From Sepiola atlantica (taxonomy: Eukaryota > Mollusca > Cephalopoda > Sepiida > Sepiolidae): a DNA stretch of 64,000 bases. Of the stretch, positions 19,916 through 29,918 are shown in pieces. The notes below the pieces were generated by a model, which made no database searches, was not told where the DNA came from, and worked only from the letters and a program-made list of their open reading frames with translations. Position 1 is the first letter of the stretch; each line of letters starts with the position of its first letter. The translations under genes were made by a program, and so were the position numbers. The stretch spans positions 127,339,459 to 127,403,458 of the forward strand of contig OY744521.1 in the NCBI GenBank assembly GCA_963556195.1. The letters run 5' to 3'.

Positions 19916-20985
19916 AAGAGAGGGAAAATGAAGATTCGGTCAGTTAAGTGAAGATCGTTCTGAACGTGGGATTGGAAAGCGAACGAAAGAAGAGAATAGT
20001 GCTGGATTTTTTTTTATGTTGAACTGAACAACGTTTTTGTTATACAGTTGAGAGAGACATTTTTTTTTCATTTGGACTTGATCTTGGCGACACCTCTGTT
20101 TAAGTGTTTCGATATTATTTCGTTATTTTTTTTATACAGTGAGTTGTTGTCTTTAAAGCAGAAAGCTTAAGCCAAAATTATCAGCCTTGTATGCCAGTTT
20201 TTTTTATCTTGCCTAGGCGGCGTTTTTGTTTTTGTTATAAATAAAGACAAGACGTTTATAGACTTTGCTTCGTCTTAGCATAAAAATGGTAACAGTATTT
20301 AGTTTGTGTTTCCATTCTAATCGAGACATAAACGTTTTGGAATGGCATGAATCTATTTTTCCCTCATGGTTCACTTGGCATGTTTTTCATTATCTCCTTC
20401 TTTTTCTTTCTTGTGATGGCTTCACCACCGGCTTCAACCCCCAAGAACCAAAACACAACATCTCTTCTTCTTTTTGTCACTTTTGTTTCTCTCCTCTTCT
20501 TCTTTTATTCAGTTTTCTGCATTATCACGGACTTCTAACATCTATCTATACACTACATAAAATGCTTCAAGCAAACTACTTAAACACTATATATATTAGA
20601 GTCTTTTGAGAAATATAAAACCTCTGCGTTAAAAGTTTTTACTTTTAATTTTAAAGTCAAATAATAAAAAATTTTACAGATTCAAAAAATTGGGGTAAAT
20701 TTCAATCATTTTTCGATGCCACGATATTCATAATTTCAATTTTGTAAGCTTTAATTTCACAGTTTTCACCAAATATTTTTGATTGGTTTTAAGTATTTTG
20801 AGGTCTGACCCACTTGGATTTATTAAAAGTTCTATGAGTATCCCAGTATTATGAACCATTCCTGAAACAGGTACACCAGCTAATAAATAAATATATATAT
20901 AACTAGTTGGCGCTGTGTAAATTACACTGTAATTACACTTTCTATTTGTCTGAGTTGTCTTATTATTGGTTCTTCATCTATCAGT
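19916..20985. other. Unassigned T-rich and A-rich spacer
   Basis: Long T-runs and low complexity; no gene or known element is seen. A poly-A-signal-like ATAAATAAAGAC occurs at ~20240, without a recognisable transcript around it. Confidence 0.45.
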
Positions 20986-21425
20986 CTATCAGGCATGTGT
21001 ATGCAGTGTGATGATGTATGAAAATGAAATTTGACACGTTAGGGTTGAGGACATGCATTGCATGAATAAAAATGATATGAGAATGATACAATGTATGTGT
21101 AATGTGAGTCTTAAAGATAGGCTTAAATCTGATGACCTCAGTATAGGGAGATGTGTGCAGAGCAGGAGACTTCGTTGGTATGGTCACATTGAAAGAATGG
21201 ATGAGAGTCCTTGGGTTAATAGATATAGAAAGTAGTAGTGTCAGTTAGTAGGGAAGGTCAAAGCATACATGGGGGGAAGTGATAAGGATGGACTTGAGAG
21301 AAAAATAAAGACTTGCCCAGAGGTATGTTAGTTTAGAAGTAAATTTCTGAAAACACATGTCAGCATGTAAAACGGACATTAAACTGAACATGATGACAAT
21401 AATGATGATGATGATAATTCATCAA
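20986..21425 (+). mobile_element. RTE/Proto-like LINE 3' end, truncated
   Basis: A degenerate copy of the LINE ORF C-terminus: GSETW-type start (MMYENE at ~21020), then MHCMNKNDMRMIQCMCNVSL, KDRLKSDDLSIGRC and LRRWYGH-type RRLRWYGHIERMDESPWV. The 3' UTR ends in (ATGATG)n near 21400-21415. Relatives with the same ending lie at 28150, 48885, 50165, 50660 and 58345. The copy is strongly 5'-truncated. Confidence 0.8.
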
Positions 21426-22260
21426 CTTAATAATATCTTTGCTATATTTTGTGGAAGCGAGATTAAAGACATTTCTCTTATTATTTAAAAAAATTCTAAG
21501 GTATATTTAGCATATTTTCTCCAGTGTACATAATGTTTAAAAATATGGTATTAAAATGTAAAAAAAAATAGTAACTTCTTGAATTGTTGGGCTTGAAAAT
21601 AAAATTTAAAAAAACAACTTTAATGATATCATATAAATATTAAACACGTTTCTCTTCATATTTGGGTTAATCCATGATGGCAAATAGGGAGTAATGGGTT
21701 ATCACAGTCATACTAATGTAGGAACGTTGCTATTATTACTGTTAATTTAATCCTGAAAGTCATTTTCATCTATTTTCTCCTCTTCCTGATTTTCCATTTG
21801 ATTTGGTTAATTGAACTGAGGGATTCCATTGCGTCCGACCATTAATAATGCCTTCTTCACATGCGATCCTTCTGTTGTCCTGTAATTATCACAGTTGTTC
21901 CATAAAAGATGTAAGGAAAAGATTGAACTAATTGGCCAACAAAAATACAAAAAAGAAAAAGGAAGAAGACATGTTGCAGATGGTCAGTAGTCGAGACATT
22001 AACTGTGTTGAATCATGTTTTTCTTTTGCCGGAAATTAGGAGAAACCAAATCAAAAGTGGACAATGAAAAAGAAGAAAAAGTTATGGACTTAATGAGAAA
22101 AAAATGGCTCTGAATCAAAACACTTGGCTGAAAAGTCTCAACAGATTCAATCTTGGTTTAATAAGTAACTTATTCACACCGTAGTACATCTGGCATGTAT
22201 GATTTGCTTAAAATAAAAATTATCTTTTGAATAAGCAATATTATTATTTCATTTTTCTTC
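21426..22260. other. Unassigned AT-rich spacer
   Basis: No gene, RNA or repeat recognised. A short A-rich patch near 21950-22090 (AAAAAGAAAAAGGAAGAAG) is low complexity. Confidence 0.45.
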
Positions 22261-22264
22261 TTCG

Positions 22265-23236
22265 TGTCTCATGCTGAGATTAGACGTTTCGTGAATGACT
22301 TCCAACTTCTGTCTGTTGCCATTTTGTTATCATTAACTAATCCCCTCCATGTCTTAAGCAACCTACCATGCAGCTTTGGGGCATTAACATTGATGTGGGA
22401 CACACTTTGGAGCGTTTCAGATGACTGATGACAGGTGATGTGGCCGTACCAGTTGAGAGGTTGTTGTGCGACGCAATTTCTCATGGAAGTCTTTACAGTG
22501 AGACTTTGATCATCAGCGCTAAGGGTGGGAGCTTAGACAGCAATAACATTGATATTTAGAACCAAATCTTTCGAGGACTGATGCATTGGCACAAGCATTA
22601 AGAGCGAAGGCAACTCCATGAAGACTAGTCGAACCACTGTGGTAGAGGTGATATGAGATGTCATGTTGAGGGACTTTGATTTTACATCAGCTCATATGAG
22701 GAAGTCTGACTTTTGAGAGACAGGTTATGTCGATGTTGTACTTGAAGAGGAAGTACATTGTGAACGCTTGGGTTTCTTTCTGCATCAAGGTTCTGACATT
22801 CCAATAGACAAAAAGTAGCCTTTACTATGTCTCATGATCATCCCAGTTTGCTGATTTGAAACTCGCATCACTGGGGCAGCGAGCGTGTTAGTTTCTGTGA
22901 ATGCAATACCAGAATTTATCATATGTTGTGAGAGAAGCATGGAAGAATGTATGGAGTATCTTGAGAGTAGTAAATTTACTAGCAGTCCCCAGCTGCAAGT
23001 ATATCCCTGTTGGCAGAACTCCTTGTTTGCCACAGATTATCGACAGATGCAGAGACAAGACAATTTGAAGACGCCAGTTGCCGGATCAGATGCTTGTTAA
23101 TATTTTGTCAAAGCTCAGATAAGCAGGGTTGTGGTCCTAATACCACAAGGTGTCATACAAATCCGCCTTGGGTAGCCTTACCAGGAACTTAAGTACCTGA
23201 CAGCATAGCTTTGACACTATCCGTTCAGCACCCCAC
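22265..23236 (-). mobile_element. Internally deleted LINE (5' UTR + endonuclease + ORF end)
   Basis: On the minus strand the order is a 5' UTR-like stretch (23236-22830) that resembles 29660-29380, then endonuclease fragments (YNIDITCLSKVRLPHMS-like text at ~22740-22690, GVAFALNACANASVLERFGS at ~22620-22570), then RLRWYGH-type C-terminal sequence (22470-22280: NWYGHI, VNAPKLHGRLLKTWRGLVND). RT is missing. Frame breaks are frequent. The family assignment within LINEs is uncertain. Confidence 0.6.
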
Positions 23237-23505
23237 TATAGAATCAAACTAACACTTACCGGCATAAAGGCCTCAACTGGCATCCATCTCATAGAAGAAT
23301 ACTTATTCGAATGAATGAACATTTATACACTAGAATGGCCACTTATGAATCTCAGCCAATCAGAACACAGAGAATGGACTTTCCCTTCTGAGCATAATGG
23401 AACATTCTAGCCTTATTATAAACCGGCATTTTGATGTGCTTGGCAGTCTGACTTATCTTGCTGCTCAACTGGTCATACAGTTGAGCCCTAAGCATCGACT
23501 CTATA
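23237..23505 (+). repeat. 5' LTR of the gypsy element
   Basis: The terminus is TATAGAATCAAAC at the left and GACTCTATA at the right, inverted to each other (TATAGA/TCTATA) rather than the canonical TG...CA. The sequence is identical to 26099-26367 except one substitution. A CCTTATTATAAACCGG stretch (23410-23425) could hold the TATA box. Confidence 0.9.
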
Positions 23506-23521
23506 TGGCGCTACGAACAGG
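23506..23521 (+). promoter_or_regulatory. Putative primer-binding site
   Basis: TGGCGCTACGAACAGG directly follows the 5' LTR. A TGG start, complementary to a tRNA CCA end, is the norm for gypsy elements; I cannot name the tRNA from memory with certainty. Confidence 0.6.
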
Positions 23522-23525
23522 ATAT

Positions 23526-23726
23526 ATGGATTCTGAAGATTGGGAGCAGTACCTCCTCAAAGCAGGGATCTCTGCTAGTTCAGCTCGAACTTATACTGCC
23601 ACATTTGCAAGTGAAAAGCTGACAAGGAAGAACCTGCAAATGATGGATTGGGCCATGTTGAAAGAGCTAGGGATCGCGACAATGGGAGAAGCCCTCTCAA
23701 TCCGCATGCCTCAGGGATACCTATGA
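23526..23726 (+). pseudogene. SAM-domain gag N-terminus fused to RT motif B
   Basis: The first ATG after the primer site opens MDSEDWEQYLLKAGISASSA, RTYTATFASEKLTRKN and LKELGIATMGEALSI, a sterile-alpha-motif (SAM) fold as seen at the start of some invertebrate gypsy gag proteins. Directly after it comes RMPQGYL, which is RT motif B (MPQG). So a deletion of gag, protease and half of RT joined the two in frame, after which a stop occurs. 66 codons remain. SAM domains mediate oligomerisation; that role here is inferred from the family. Confidence 0.7.
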
Positions 23727-23727
23727 T

Positions 23728-24735
23728 GCCTATACGCGTAGATATGATGAGATCATTAAGGACATTCCTCGCAAAGTGAAGGTCGTTGAGGATACGCTAC
23801 TTTTTGACAACAGTATAGAAGATGCCTTCTATCATACATTTGACTACGTATCGCTTTGCGCAAAAACTGGAATTGTCCTTAACAAAAATAAATTCCAATT
23901 TAGCAAAGATGTGGTTCAGTTTGGAGGCCTTCAAATAACATCATCAAGAGTAGCCCCTTCGGAGAATTTACTCAATGCAATTGCCAACTTTCCTATCCCA
24001 AAGAATATAACTGATGCAAGATCTTGGTTTGGATTAGTTAACCAAGTAGCATGGGCACATTCCCTAAGCCCCATAATGTCTCCCTTTCGAGACCTTGTCA
24101 AACAAAATTCATGTTTCATTTGGAATCAGGATCTCAAGAATGCATTTTTCACATCCAGGCAAATCATTGTGAATTTGGTAAAAAAGGGTTTAACGACCTT
24201 TGATATTAACAGAGCAACATGCCTTGCTACAGACTGGAGTAAAGAAGGTATGGGTTTCCTGCTATTACAAAAACACTGTATATGTTCTACTGAGAAAGCA
24301 CCGGTATGTTGTCCTGAGGGCTGGCACATCGTATTTGCAGGCAGCAGATTTTGCACAGATGCGGAGCGCTGATATGTACCCATTGAAGGCGAAGCAGCAG
24401 CAATCGCCTGGGCATTAGACAAATGCTGTATATTCATTATGGGCTGCCCTAACGTAATAGTAGTAACAGACCACCAGCCCTTACTTGGAGTATTTGGCGA
24501 CAGGGACCTGAGCAAGATACATAACCCACGCCTCTTTAAGCTTAAAGAGAAATCACTCAGGTATTTTTTTACCATCCAACACTGCCCAGGAAAGTTGCAT
24601 CAGGATTTCAATGCCATCTCTCGCAACCCAGTCCCTACAATGAGTGCCCTTACATCCCTATCTTCCACACACCCTTCCTCTGAAGACATCCATCTCTCGG
24701 ATAAAATAGATGCTATGGTGGAGGTAGCAACCTAG
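23728..24735 (+). pseudogene. Gypsy reverse transcriptase (C-terminal half) and RNase H
   Basis: The frame carries YTRRYDEIIKDIPRKVK, VEDTLLFD (the YVDD/VDDT catalytic motif with the first Asp changed to Glu), NKNKFQFSKDVVQFGGLQI, and FPIPKNITDARSWFGLVNQV (thumb/connection). RNase H follows: TCLATDWSKEGMGFLLLQ (first catalytic Asp), then after a frameshift near 24372 EGEAAAIAWALDKC (E of ExxA) and VVTDHQPLLGVF (second Asp), ending PGKLHQDFNAISRNP. Frameshifts and stops occur at about 23727, 24370 and 24735. Confidence 0.85.
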
Positions 24736-24789
24736 CAGGCCATGAACGATTTTAAAGACGATACAATCCTGTCAGCTGATCATGTACGT

Positions 24790-25556
24790 GCATGACTCTG
24801 ATCAACACAATACAACTAGGTTTTCCATCCAAACATTCACTTACTGAACCGGAAATCCGTAACTTCTGGGATGTACGCCATCGACTAAGTACCGACAGGA
24901 ACTTAGCACTGATAGATGCGAGAATCATGGTACCCAAATCTCTAAGAGGAAAAGTACTATGTTATCTACACTCAGCCCACCAGGGCGTGGTTGGCATGAA
25001 AGCCTGTGCCAATGAATCGGTGTATTGGCCCGGTATGAATGCATCAATATGCAACTTTCGAGCCAATTGCCTCATCTGCACAAGCATTGCCCCAAGTCAG
25101 CCACCTGAACCACTTGTATTAACCCAAGCTCCAGATTGGCCCTTCCAGCAGATAGTGATGGACCTTTTTTACGTCGGACACATTGCATAACTTGTCTGTG
25201 CAGACAGACTCACTGGCTGGATTATTTTGTATCATCTTAAACCAGGTCATGTCATCACCTCAAAACTAATATCTATTTGTCGGAAACTATTCCACACATA
25301 TGGCACCCCAGAAGAACTTAGTAGCGATTGTGGCCCACCTTTTAATTCCAACATGTTTCAGCAGTTCCTCAAAACATGGTGTATGAAGCACAGACAGTCC
25401 TCAGTGGCATATCCTCAATCTAATGGCCGAGCAGAGTTAGCTGTAAAAACAGCGAAGAGGATAATTCATGGAAATACAGGTCCCCAGGGCTCATTGAATA
25501 ATGAGTGTTGCCAGAGCCATCCTGCAATATCGCAACACCCCTATCCAAGGTATTAG
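24790..25556 (+). pseudogene. Gypsy integrase
   Basis: The HHCC zinc module is visible: YLHSAHQGVVGMKACANESV, then CNFRANCLICTS. The catalytic core begins PFQQIVMDLFYVG (first Asp) and after a stop at 25189 continues HTYGTPEELSSDCGPPFNSN (second Asp) and YPQSNGRAELAVKTAKRII, the catalytic Glu in RAEL. Spacing fits DD35E. A stop and a frameshift (near 25500) break it. Confidence 0.85.
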
Positions 25557-26103
25557 TCTATCCCCAGCACAACTCTTGCTCCACCACCAACTTCGTGACT
25601 TCATACCATCCCAACCCGCACTATATAAACCACATACAAAATGGATAGCTGCAGCTAGGAACCGTGAAATAAGCTTATCTCAGCGGTACAATCGCACAGT
25701 GCATACTTTATGCCCATTCCAAGAAGGAGAAAGAGTATCACTACAACGTGCAAACAATTGTCGATGGGACACAACAGGTTGTATTGATGGGTTAGGCAGA
25801 ATCACTTTGCGAAACCGCAGATTCCTCAGAAAACTTGCAACACTTGTAATTCCATCCTCTATTCCCAGTGCTTTGCCTGAATCTTCCAATCCAACGCCTT
25901 GGGATTCCCATACACCTGGTACACCATTGCCGCATAACAGAGGAGATGTAATGACATCGCCGAGGCACCTAACACCACCCAGCACTGCTAAACCAATGCC
26001 AGTGAAATCTGCCCGGGCATTGTCCAATCAACCAGGCCAGAAGGAACTCATTCTTCCCCAAAGACCATTGCGTTCGCGTACTGAGGGGGGGGGGGAGATA
26101 TAG
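25501..26103 (+). pseudogene. Gypsy integrase C-terminal region
   Basis: The frame continues AILQYRNTPIQGISLSPAQL, LLHHQLRDFIPSQPALY, then a basic/Pro-rich tail. 'YRNTP..G.SPAQLL..R.LRD' is the usual C-terminal flank of gypsy integrases. Open for 200 codons, up to the polypurine tract. GEGERVSLQ-like text (FQEGERVSLQ) at ~25725 is the C-terminal DNA-binding fold position. Confidence 0.75.
26082..26098 (+). promoter_or_regulatory. Polypurine tract
   Basis: GAGGGGGGGGGGGAGA lies immediately before the 3' LTR, as expected of the plus-strand primer site. Confidence 0.8.
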
Positions 26104-26367
26104 AATCAAACTAACACTTACCGGCATAAAGGCCTCAACTGGCATCCATCTCATAGAAGAATACTTATTCGAATGAATGAACATTTATACACTAGAATGG
26201 CCACTTATGAATCTCAGCCAATCAGAACACAGAGAATGGACTTTCCCTTCTGAGCATAATGGAACATTCTAGCCTTATTATAAACCGGCATTTTGATGTG
26301 CTTGGCAGTCTGACTTATCTTGCTGTTCAACTGGTCATACAGTTGAGCCCTAAGCATCGACTCTATA
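26099..26367 (+). repeat. 3' LTR of the gypsy element
   Basis: Near-identical copy of 23237-23505, one substitution (T for C at 26326). Downstream sequence (CATTACTCTTTC) belongs to a LINE endonuclease fragment. Confidence 0.9.
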
Positions 26368-26369
26368 TC

Positions 26370-26645
26370 ATTACTCTTTCTACAACAACTTGAAGGCTAC
26401 TGCTGACCGCGTACCTTTGAATGATCTTCTAATTATAGCAGGCGATTTGAATGCCCAAACATCAGCAACAGTCATATCCTTGGACGATTTGCGATTGGAG
26501 ACTAATGTGCTAATGGTGAAAGACTTGTCAACTTTGCTGCAGCAAACCAAATGAACGTATCCAGCATGTGTTTCAACATCCACGCCGATACCTACTTACT
26601 TGGTACGCGAATGATCGTGTCACAGCTAACCAAATCGTTAGGCTC
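26370..26645 (+). pseudogene. LINE endonuclease fragment
   Basis: Frames read FYNNLKATADRVPLNDLLII, AGDLNAQTSA (GDxNA metal-site motif) and, after a frameshift, ERLVNFAAANQMNVSS, CFQHPRRYLLTWYANDRVTA. This is the C-terminal half of an APE-type endonuclease. It starts exactly at the gypsy 3' LTR, so the gypsy either inserted here or a rearrangement joined them. Confidence 0.75.
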
Positions 26646-27055
26646 ATAAGGAGAATAGAGGAGGAAGGTATGGCAATCATAGCATATCATGCTGTCTACT
26701 TCTTTCTCTCTATCTTGCTTAACATCACCAGGCAGGTGAGAAAGAGGGGAGGCTATGCAGCATTTGACTATCTTGGTAGTTTTGTTTATTTCCTTTTTTT
26801 TTATTGCTTGCCGACTTTGCTTAACAGGACATTAGTAGGAAGGAAAGAAGAGAAGGGTATGGTGTGAAAAGGAAGAGAAAGAAAAATTGGAAGAAGCAGA
26901 TGACAATGTTTGTTTTCACATGCAACATTTTGCACAGTCGAGTTTGAGTTTTCAGAGAGCAATGTTGATGAAGAGAGATCGGAGAAAAAGATGATTGAAC
27001 AGGAAACAAGGTAGTTGAGAAAAAGTTAGCGGAATGCGATGTTGTGAGAAAAATA
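26646..27055. other. Unassigned AT-rich spacer
   Basis: No gene or repeat recognised beyond low-complexity A- and T-rich patches. Confidence 0.4.
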
Positions 27056-27059
27056 TAGT

Positions 27060-27205
27060 GAAGAAATCCTTCTACACTGAGGCAAGATTTTATTTTTGTC
27101 CGAAACTAAAATGACTTTTCGAGGAGCTGGAGTTTCTCCGCATTAAAAACCGACTTTGTGTTTAACTCTGCCCTTGTGGGGAGGCAAGTAAATAAGAACA
27201 AGATA
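27060..27205 (+). mobile_element. SINE body/tail (U2-headed family, head missing)
   Basis: Contains CTGAGGCAAGATTTTATTTT, TGTCC, CGAGGAGCTGGAGTTTCTCC and the tail CCGACTTTGTGTTTAACTCT, GCCCTTGTGGGGAGGCAAG. The same blocks appear in the minus-strand copy 27722-27915 and in 57380-57575, where a clear U2 head precedes them. The head is not recognisable here. Confidence 0.75.
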
Positions 27206-27384
27206 AAAAAAAATTCTGAACACTTAAGCTGTTTTCACAGTTTTCACCATCGCAGTTGCTGTTTTGAAGTATTTTGTGCACAATTTCCCTCTACTTATTA
27301 AAGGGTCGAAAGATGTTTCAGTATTATAAACCCATCCTGAGTTGGGTATTCTTTCTAGTATTAATATATATGATCTCTTCTTTC

Positions 27385-27665
27385 TTTTCTTCCACGTTCT
27401 TTCATCTGCACCTTTTCTTCCTCTCATTTCTTTCTTTCTATTCTCTTTCCTTTACTTTCCATTTCTTTCTCTTTTATAAAGACCCACCCCCGTCTTTCCC
27501 TCTTCTTAGTGCTTCTATCCCTCTCCCTTTCTCTCTTACTCTCTCTTTCCATTCATTAACTTCCTTCTTTTTTTTATCTCCCCTCACACTTTTTCTTTTC
27601 TTTCCTCCTCTCTTTTTTTGTCAACTTTTTCTCTTTTTAAACTTTTACAGCCTTTTTATATTGTA
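27385..27665 (+). repeat. Polypyrimidine-rich tract
   Basis: About 280 bases are almost entirely T and C (TTCTTTCTTTTC, CCCTCTCCCTTTCTCTC). It is flanked by two inverted SINE copies. The open frame across it (27274-27675) is a low-complexity Phe/Ser/Leu product and not a credible gene. Confidence 0.85.
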
Positions 27666-27721
27666 TCTTAAAAATTGATTTTAAACTCATTTTGTGTCTT
27701 TTTAGTTTGAGAATCCCTATT

Positions 27722-27915
27722 TACTTGCCTTCCCACGAGGGAAGAGTTAAACACAAGGTCTGTTTTTAGTGTAAGGGAAAGTCCGAGTTACCGAAAAAGG
27801 TCACTCTGGATTGGGACAAAAATAAAAACTTGCCTCAATCTAGAAAGATTTCTCTTTCACTGACAGAGGACAGAGCAGATGAAGTATAGTATCATCAGAA
27901 CAGATTCTGTACTTC
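27722..27915 (-). mobile_element. U2-headed SINE, degenerate
   Basis: Minus strand: AGAATCTGTTCTGATGATAC, TATACTTCA (U2-like head), then CTGTCCTCTGTCAGTGAAAG, ATTGAGGCAAGTTTTTATTT, TTGTCC, and the tail CAGACCTTGTGTTTAACTCT, CCCTCGTGGGAAGGCAAG. It is inverted relative to 27060-27205, about 520 bp away. Confidence 0.75.
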
Positions 27916-27934
27916 CATCTAAACTAAATTTGCC

Positions 27935-28800
27935 CACTTTCACTCACCTATTGCTCTATTCAGGATTACCCAGTCCTTTCTATCAGCGTTTGACCCATCA
28001 GGAAGGGGTAATCAATCATTTTCCCACTATGTAGTGGAACAGATATGCAAAATCAATTTCTCACAGTTACTGTTGACGGCCATCCTCGTTGGGTTAAGCA
28101 CTGCCGCCTTGTGTGTTGTGTCTACAGTGGAAGAGAATAGTTGTATTTTCCCAAAACAAGCAAGAAACGATATGAGAATTATACAAGTGAGTCTTAAAGA
28201 CCTCAGAGAAAGATTAAATCTAGAAAGTATAGGGAGATGTGTGTAGAACAGGAGACTTTGTTGCTTTGGTCACATTGAAAGAATGGATGAGAGTTCTTGG
28301 GTTAGTAGGTGTAGAACAACTGAAGTAGTAGGGTCAATTCACAGGGAAAGGAAAACATGGGAGGAAGTGATAAAGATGGACATTAGAGTAAAAGGGAAAA
28401 ATAAAGACCTGGCCAGAAATAGGTTAGTTTAGAAACCATCCAACTTATGCCACAGGTTAAACGGACGTAAACTAAATATGATGGTGATGAGGAGGAGGAG
28501 GAGGAGGAGGAGGAGGAGGATTATCCAGTCTTTTCTATCAAAGGTTGACTCACCAGGGAAGGGTAGTCAATCATTTTCACACTATTTAATGAGGCTGATA
28601 TGCAAAATGGCTCTGGTGGTGACAGCCGACATTGTTGGGTGAAGCACCAACACCTTGTGTGCTATGTTTACGGTGAAAGAGGGGGGGGCTGTATTTTTCT
28701 TAAAACAAATGTGTCCGCCACAAACCGAGGAATGCTTGCTTGTAAACAAATAGTCAGAGATTCAACTAGGCAGATGGGTCATTTTGCATGTCAATCACCG
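27935..28800. repeat. Duplicated unknown repeat split by a LINE tail
   Basis: 27940-28155 and 28526-28720 are diverged copies of one sequence: ATTAYCCAGTCYTTTCTATC, GGGTARTCAATCATTTTC, GATATGCAAAAT, GTTGGGT and AAGCAC. The LINE 3' fragment at 28150-28520 lies between them. The copies are in the same orientation. The family is unknown and a 70-codon frame starting at 28034 just spans repeat and LINE. Confidence 0.65.
28150..28520 (+). mobile_element. RTE/Proto-like LINE 3' end with (GAG)n tail
   Basis: Begins AGAAACGATATGAGAATTAT, which encodes ARNDMRII, then VSLKDLRERLNLESIGRC and, frame-shifted, SLVCFGHIERMDESSWV. The 3' UTR ends TAAACTAAATATGATGGTGA then (TGA)(GGA)n to 28520. Strong 5' truncation, as in the other copies of this family. 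Confidence 0.8.
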
Positions 28801-29380
28801 ATGACATTCATATAATTAAGCGTAATATAAATGATTCTCTTTCGTGAGCTGTTTATATTTCCAGGGATCCTGTTGTTTTCATCCGTCTATTGTTGCTGTT
28901 GTTGTTAAGTAAGTCAGACTTCTGCATAGAACTCACGAATATTGTGTATCCTGGTGCTACTAGATCAGGCTGTCTGAAGATATCATCTTCCTGACCCAAA
29001 ATGCACCAAACATTGATATTTTATTGTTGTTTTTCTCTTTGGAAAACTCAATCATGTTCTCCAAAATCCAAAACAAAAAACAATAATTTCCATCCATCCT
29101 TCCCCTTCCCCCTTTCCCTCCCCTCCCTCATCGCCCTCTCTTCCCCCCTTTCACCATGAATAAATATTTGAACATATAAAGAACTTGAAGCATGAAAACT
29201 TTTACCAAAATGACCGGATTCGGCATTAAATAACTTGAAAAGGGTTGATATGCTGTAAAACAAAACAACCATTACGAACATTGTGCCGCAAGATTGTCTG
29301 GTCTGCATGAACTTTTCCTCGTTGGTCACAGCTATTCGTTAACCTGCAATTTGCGGGGTTTTACTCCTGACACTGAGAGC
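28801..29380. other. Spacer with a pyrimidine tract
   Basis: No gene recognised. 29095-29155 is C/T-rich (CCCTTCCCCTTCCCCCTTTC). A 93-codon minus frame over it is low complexity. Confidence 0.4.
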
Positions 29381-29660
29381 AGCAAGGCTCAGTCGTTGCA
29401 TGCGAAGTCGGGGAAGGTTTGGTTCAGATGAGAAGATTTGGCTCAGAACACACAAAGGAATTGTGCAGAAGCAACATTGACACTTTTACTTCATTGATTT
29501 GCGGTTCTGCGCCTGACACATCTTTGCAGAGGCAGAGACGATTAGAGGATGATGGATCCTAGTGCTGCTTGGTGTCATACCTCTCTGCCAGAAACTGGAG
29601 TTCCAGACAGCATAGCTCTAACACTACCACGTTTCCACCGTCCCTACCACGGTGAAGAAG
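29380..29660 (-). repeat. LINE 5' UTR-like fragment
   Basis: The minus-strand text GTTAGAGCTATGCTGTCTGG, AACTCCAGTTTCTGGCAGAG, AGGTATGACACC aligns with 23220-23150 (minus), where it precedes LINE endonuclease sequence. The rest (GTCTCTGCCTCTGCA) also aligns. No coding sequence remains. Confidence 0.5.
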
Positions 29661-29918
29661 AGGGGTTACTGCTTGTTTGTTGTTCTGGTATATTGAAAAT
29701 CTAACGGTCCCTGGTTTGTTCCCAGTTTTATGTAACCCAGCCCTCGAAGTGACCTGATCAGAAGGCCCTGATTCATATTACTTCCCCAATTTGTAGGCTG
29801 CTCTGTAGCAAGGCTTTTGCGATTCTTTGTGGTGATTATGGAATAGACATCTGTTGTCATTGATTTGTTTGTATTTTTCTGTTCTGAATATTGTTTCTCT
29901 TTGGATTTAAGGTGATGG
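29661..29918. other. Unassigned short spacer
   Basis: Nothing recognised between the LINE fragment and the U2-headed SINE. Confidence 0.35.

Larger units (their letters stand above)
23237..26367 (+). mobile_element. Ty3/gypsy LTR retrotransposon, internally deleted
   Basis: Two 269 bp LTRs bound ~2.6 kb of interior. Order after the 5' LTR: primer-binding site, SAM-domain gag start, RT (C-terminal half), RNase H, integrase, polypurine tract, 3' LTR. Protein order RT-RNase H-integrase is the Ty3/gypsy order. Most of gag, the protease and the N-terminal half of RT are gone. LTRs differ at one base (C/T at 23464/26326), implying recent insertion. No target-site duplication is seen. It is flanked by LINE sequence on both sides. 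Confidence 0.9.

Noticed and set aside
23100..23190. A second 5S-like stretch (AGATAAGCAGGGTTGTGGTC)
   Set aside because: Only a short match; the stretch aligns better with the LINE 5' UTR-like sequence at 29.4-29.66 kb.
27274..27678. 134-codon open frame
   Set aside because: Lies on a polypyrimidine tract; low-complexity Phe/Ser/Leu translation.
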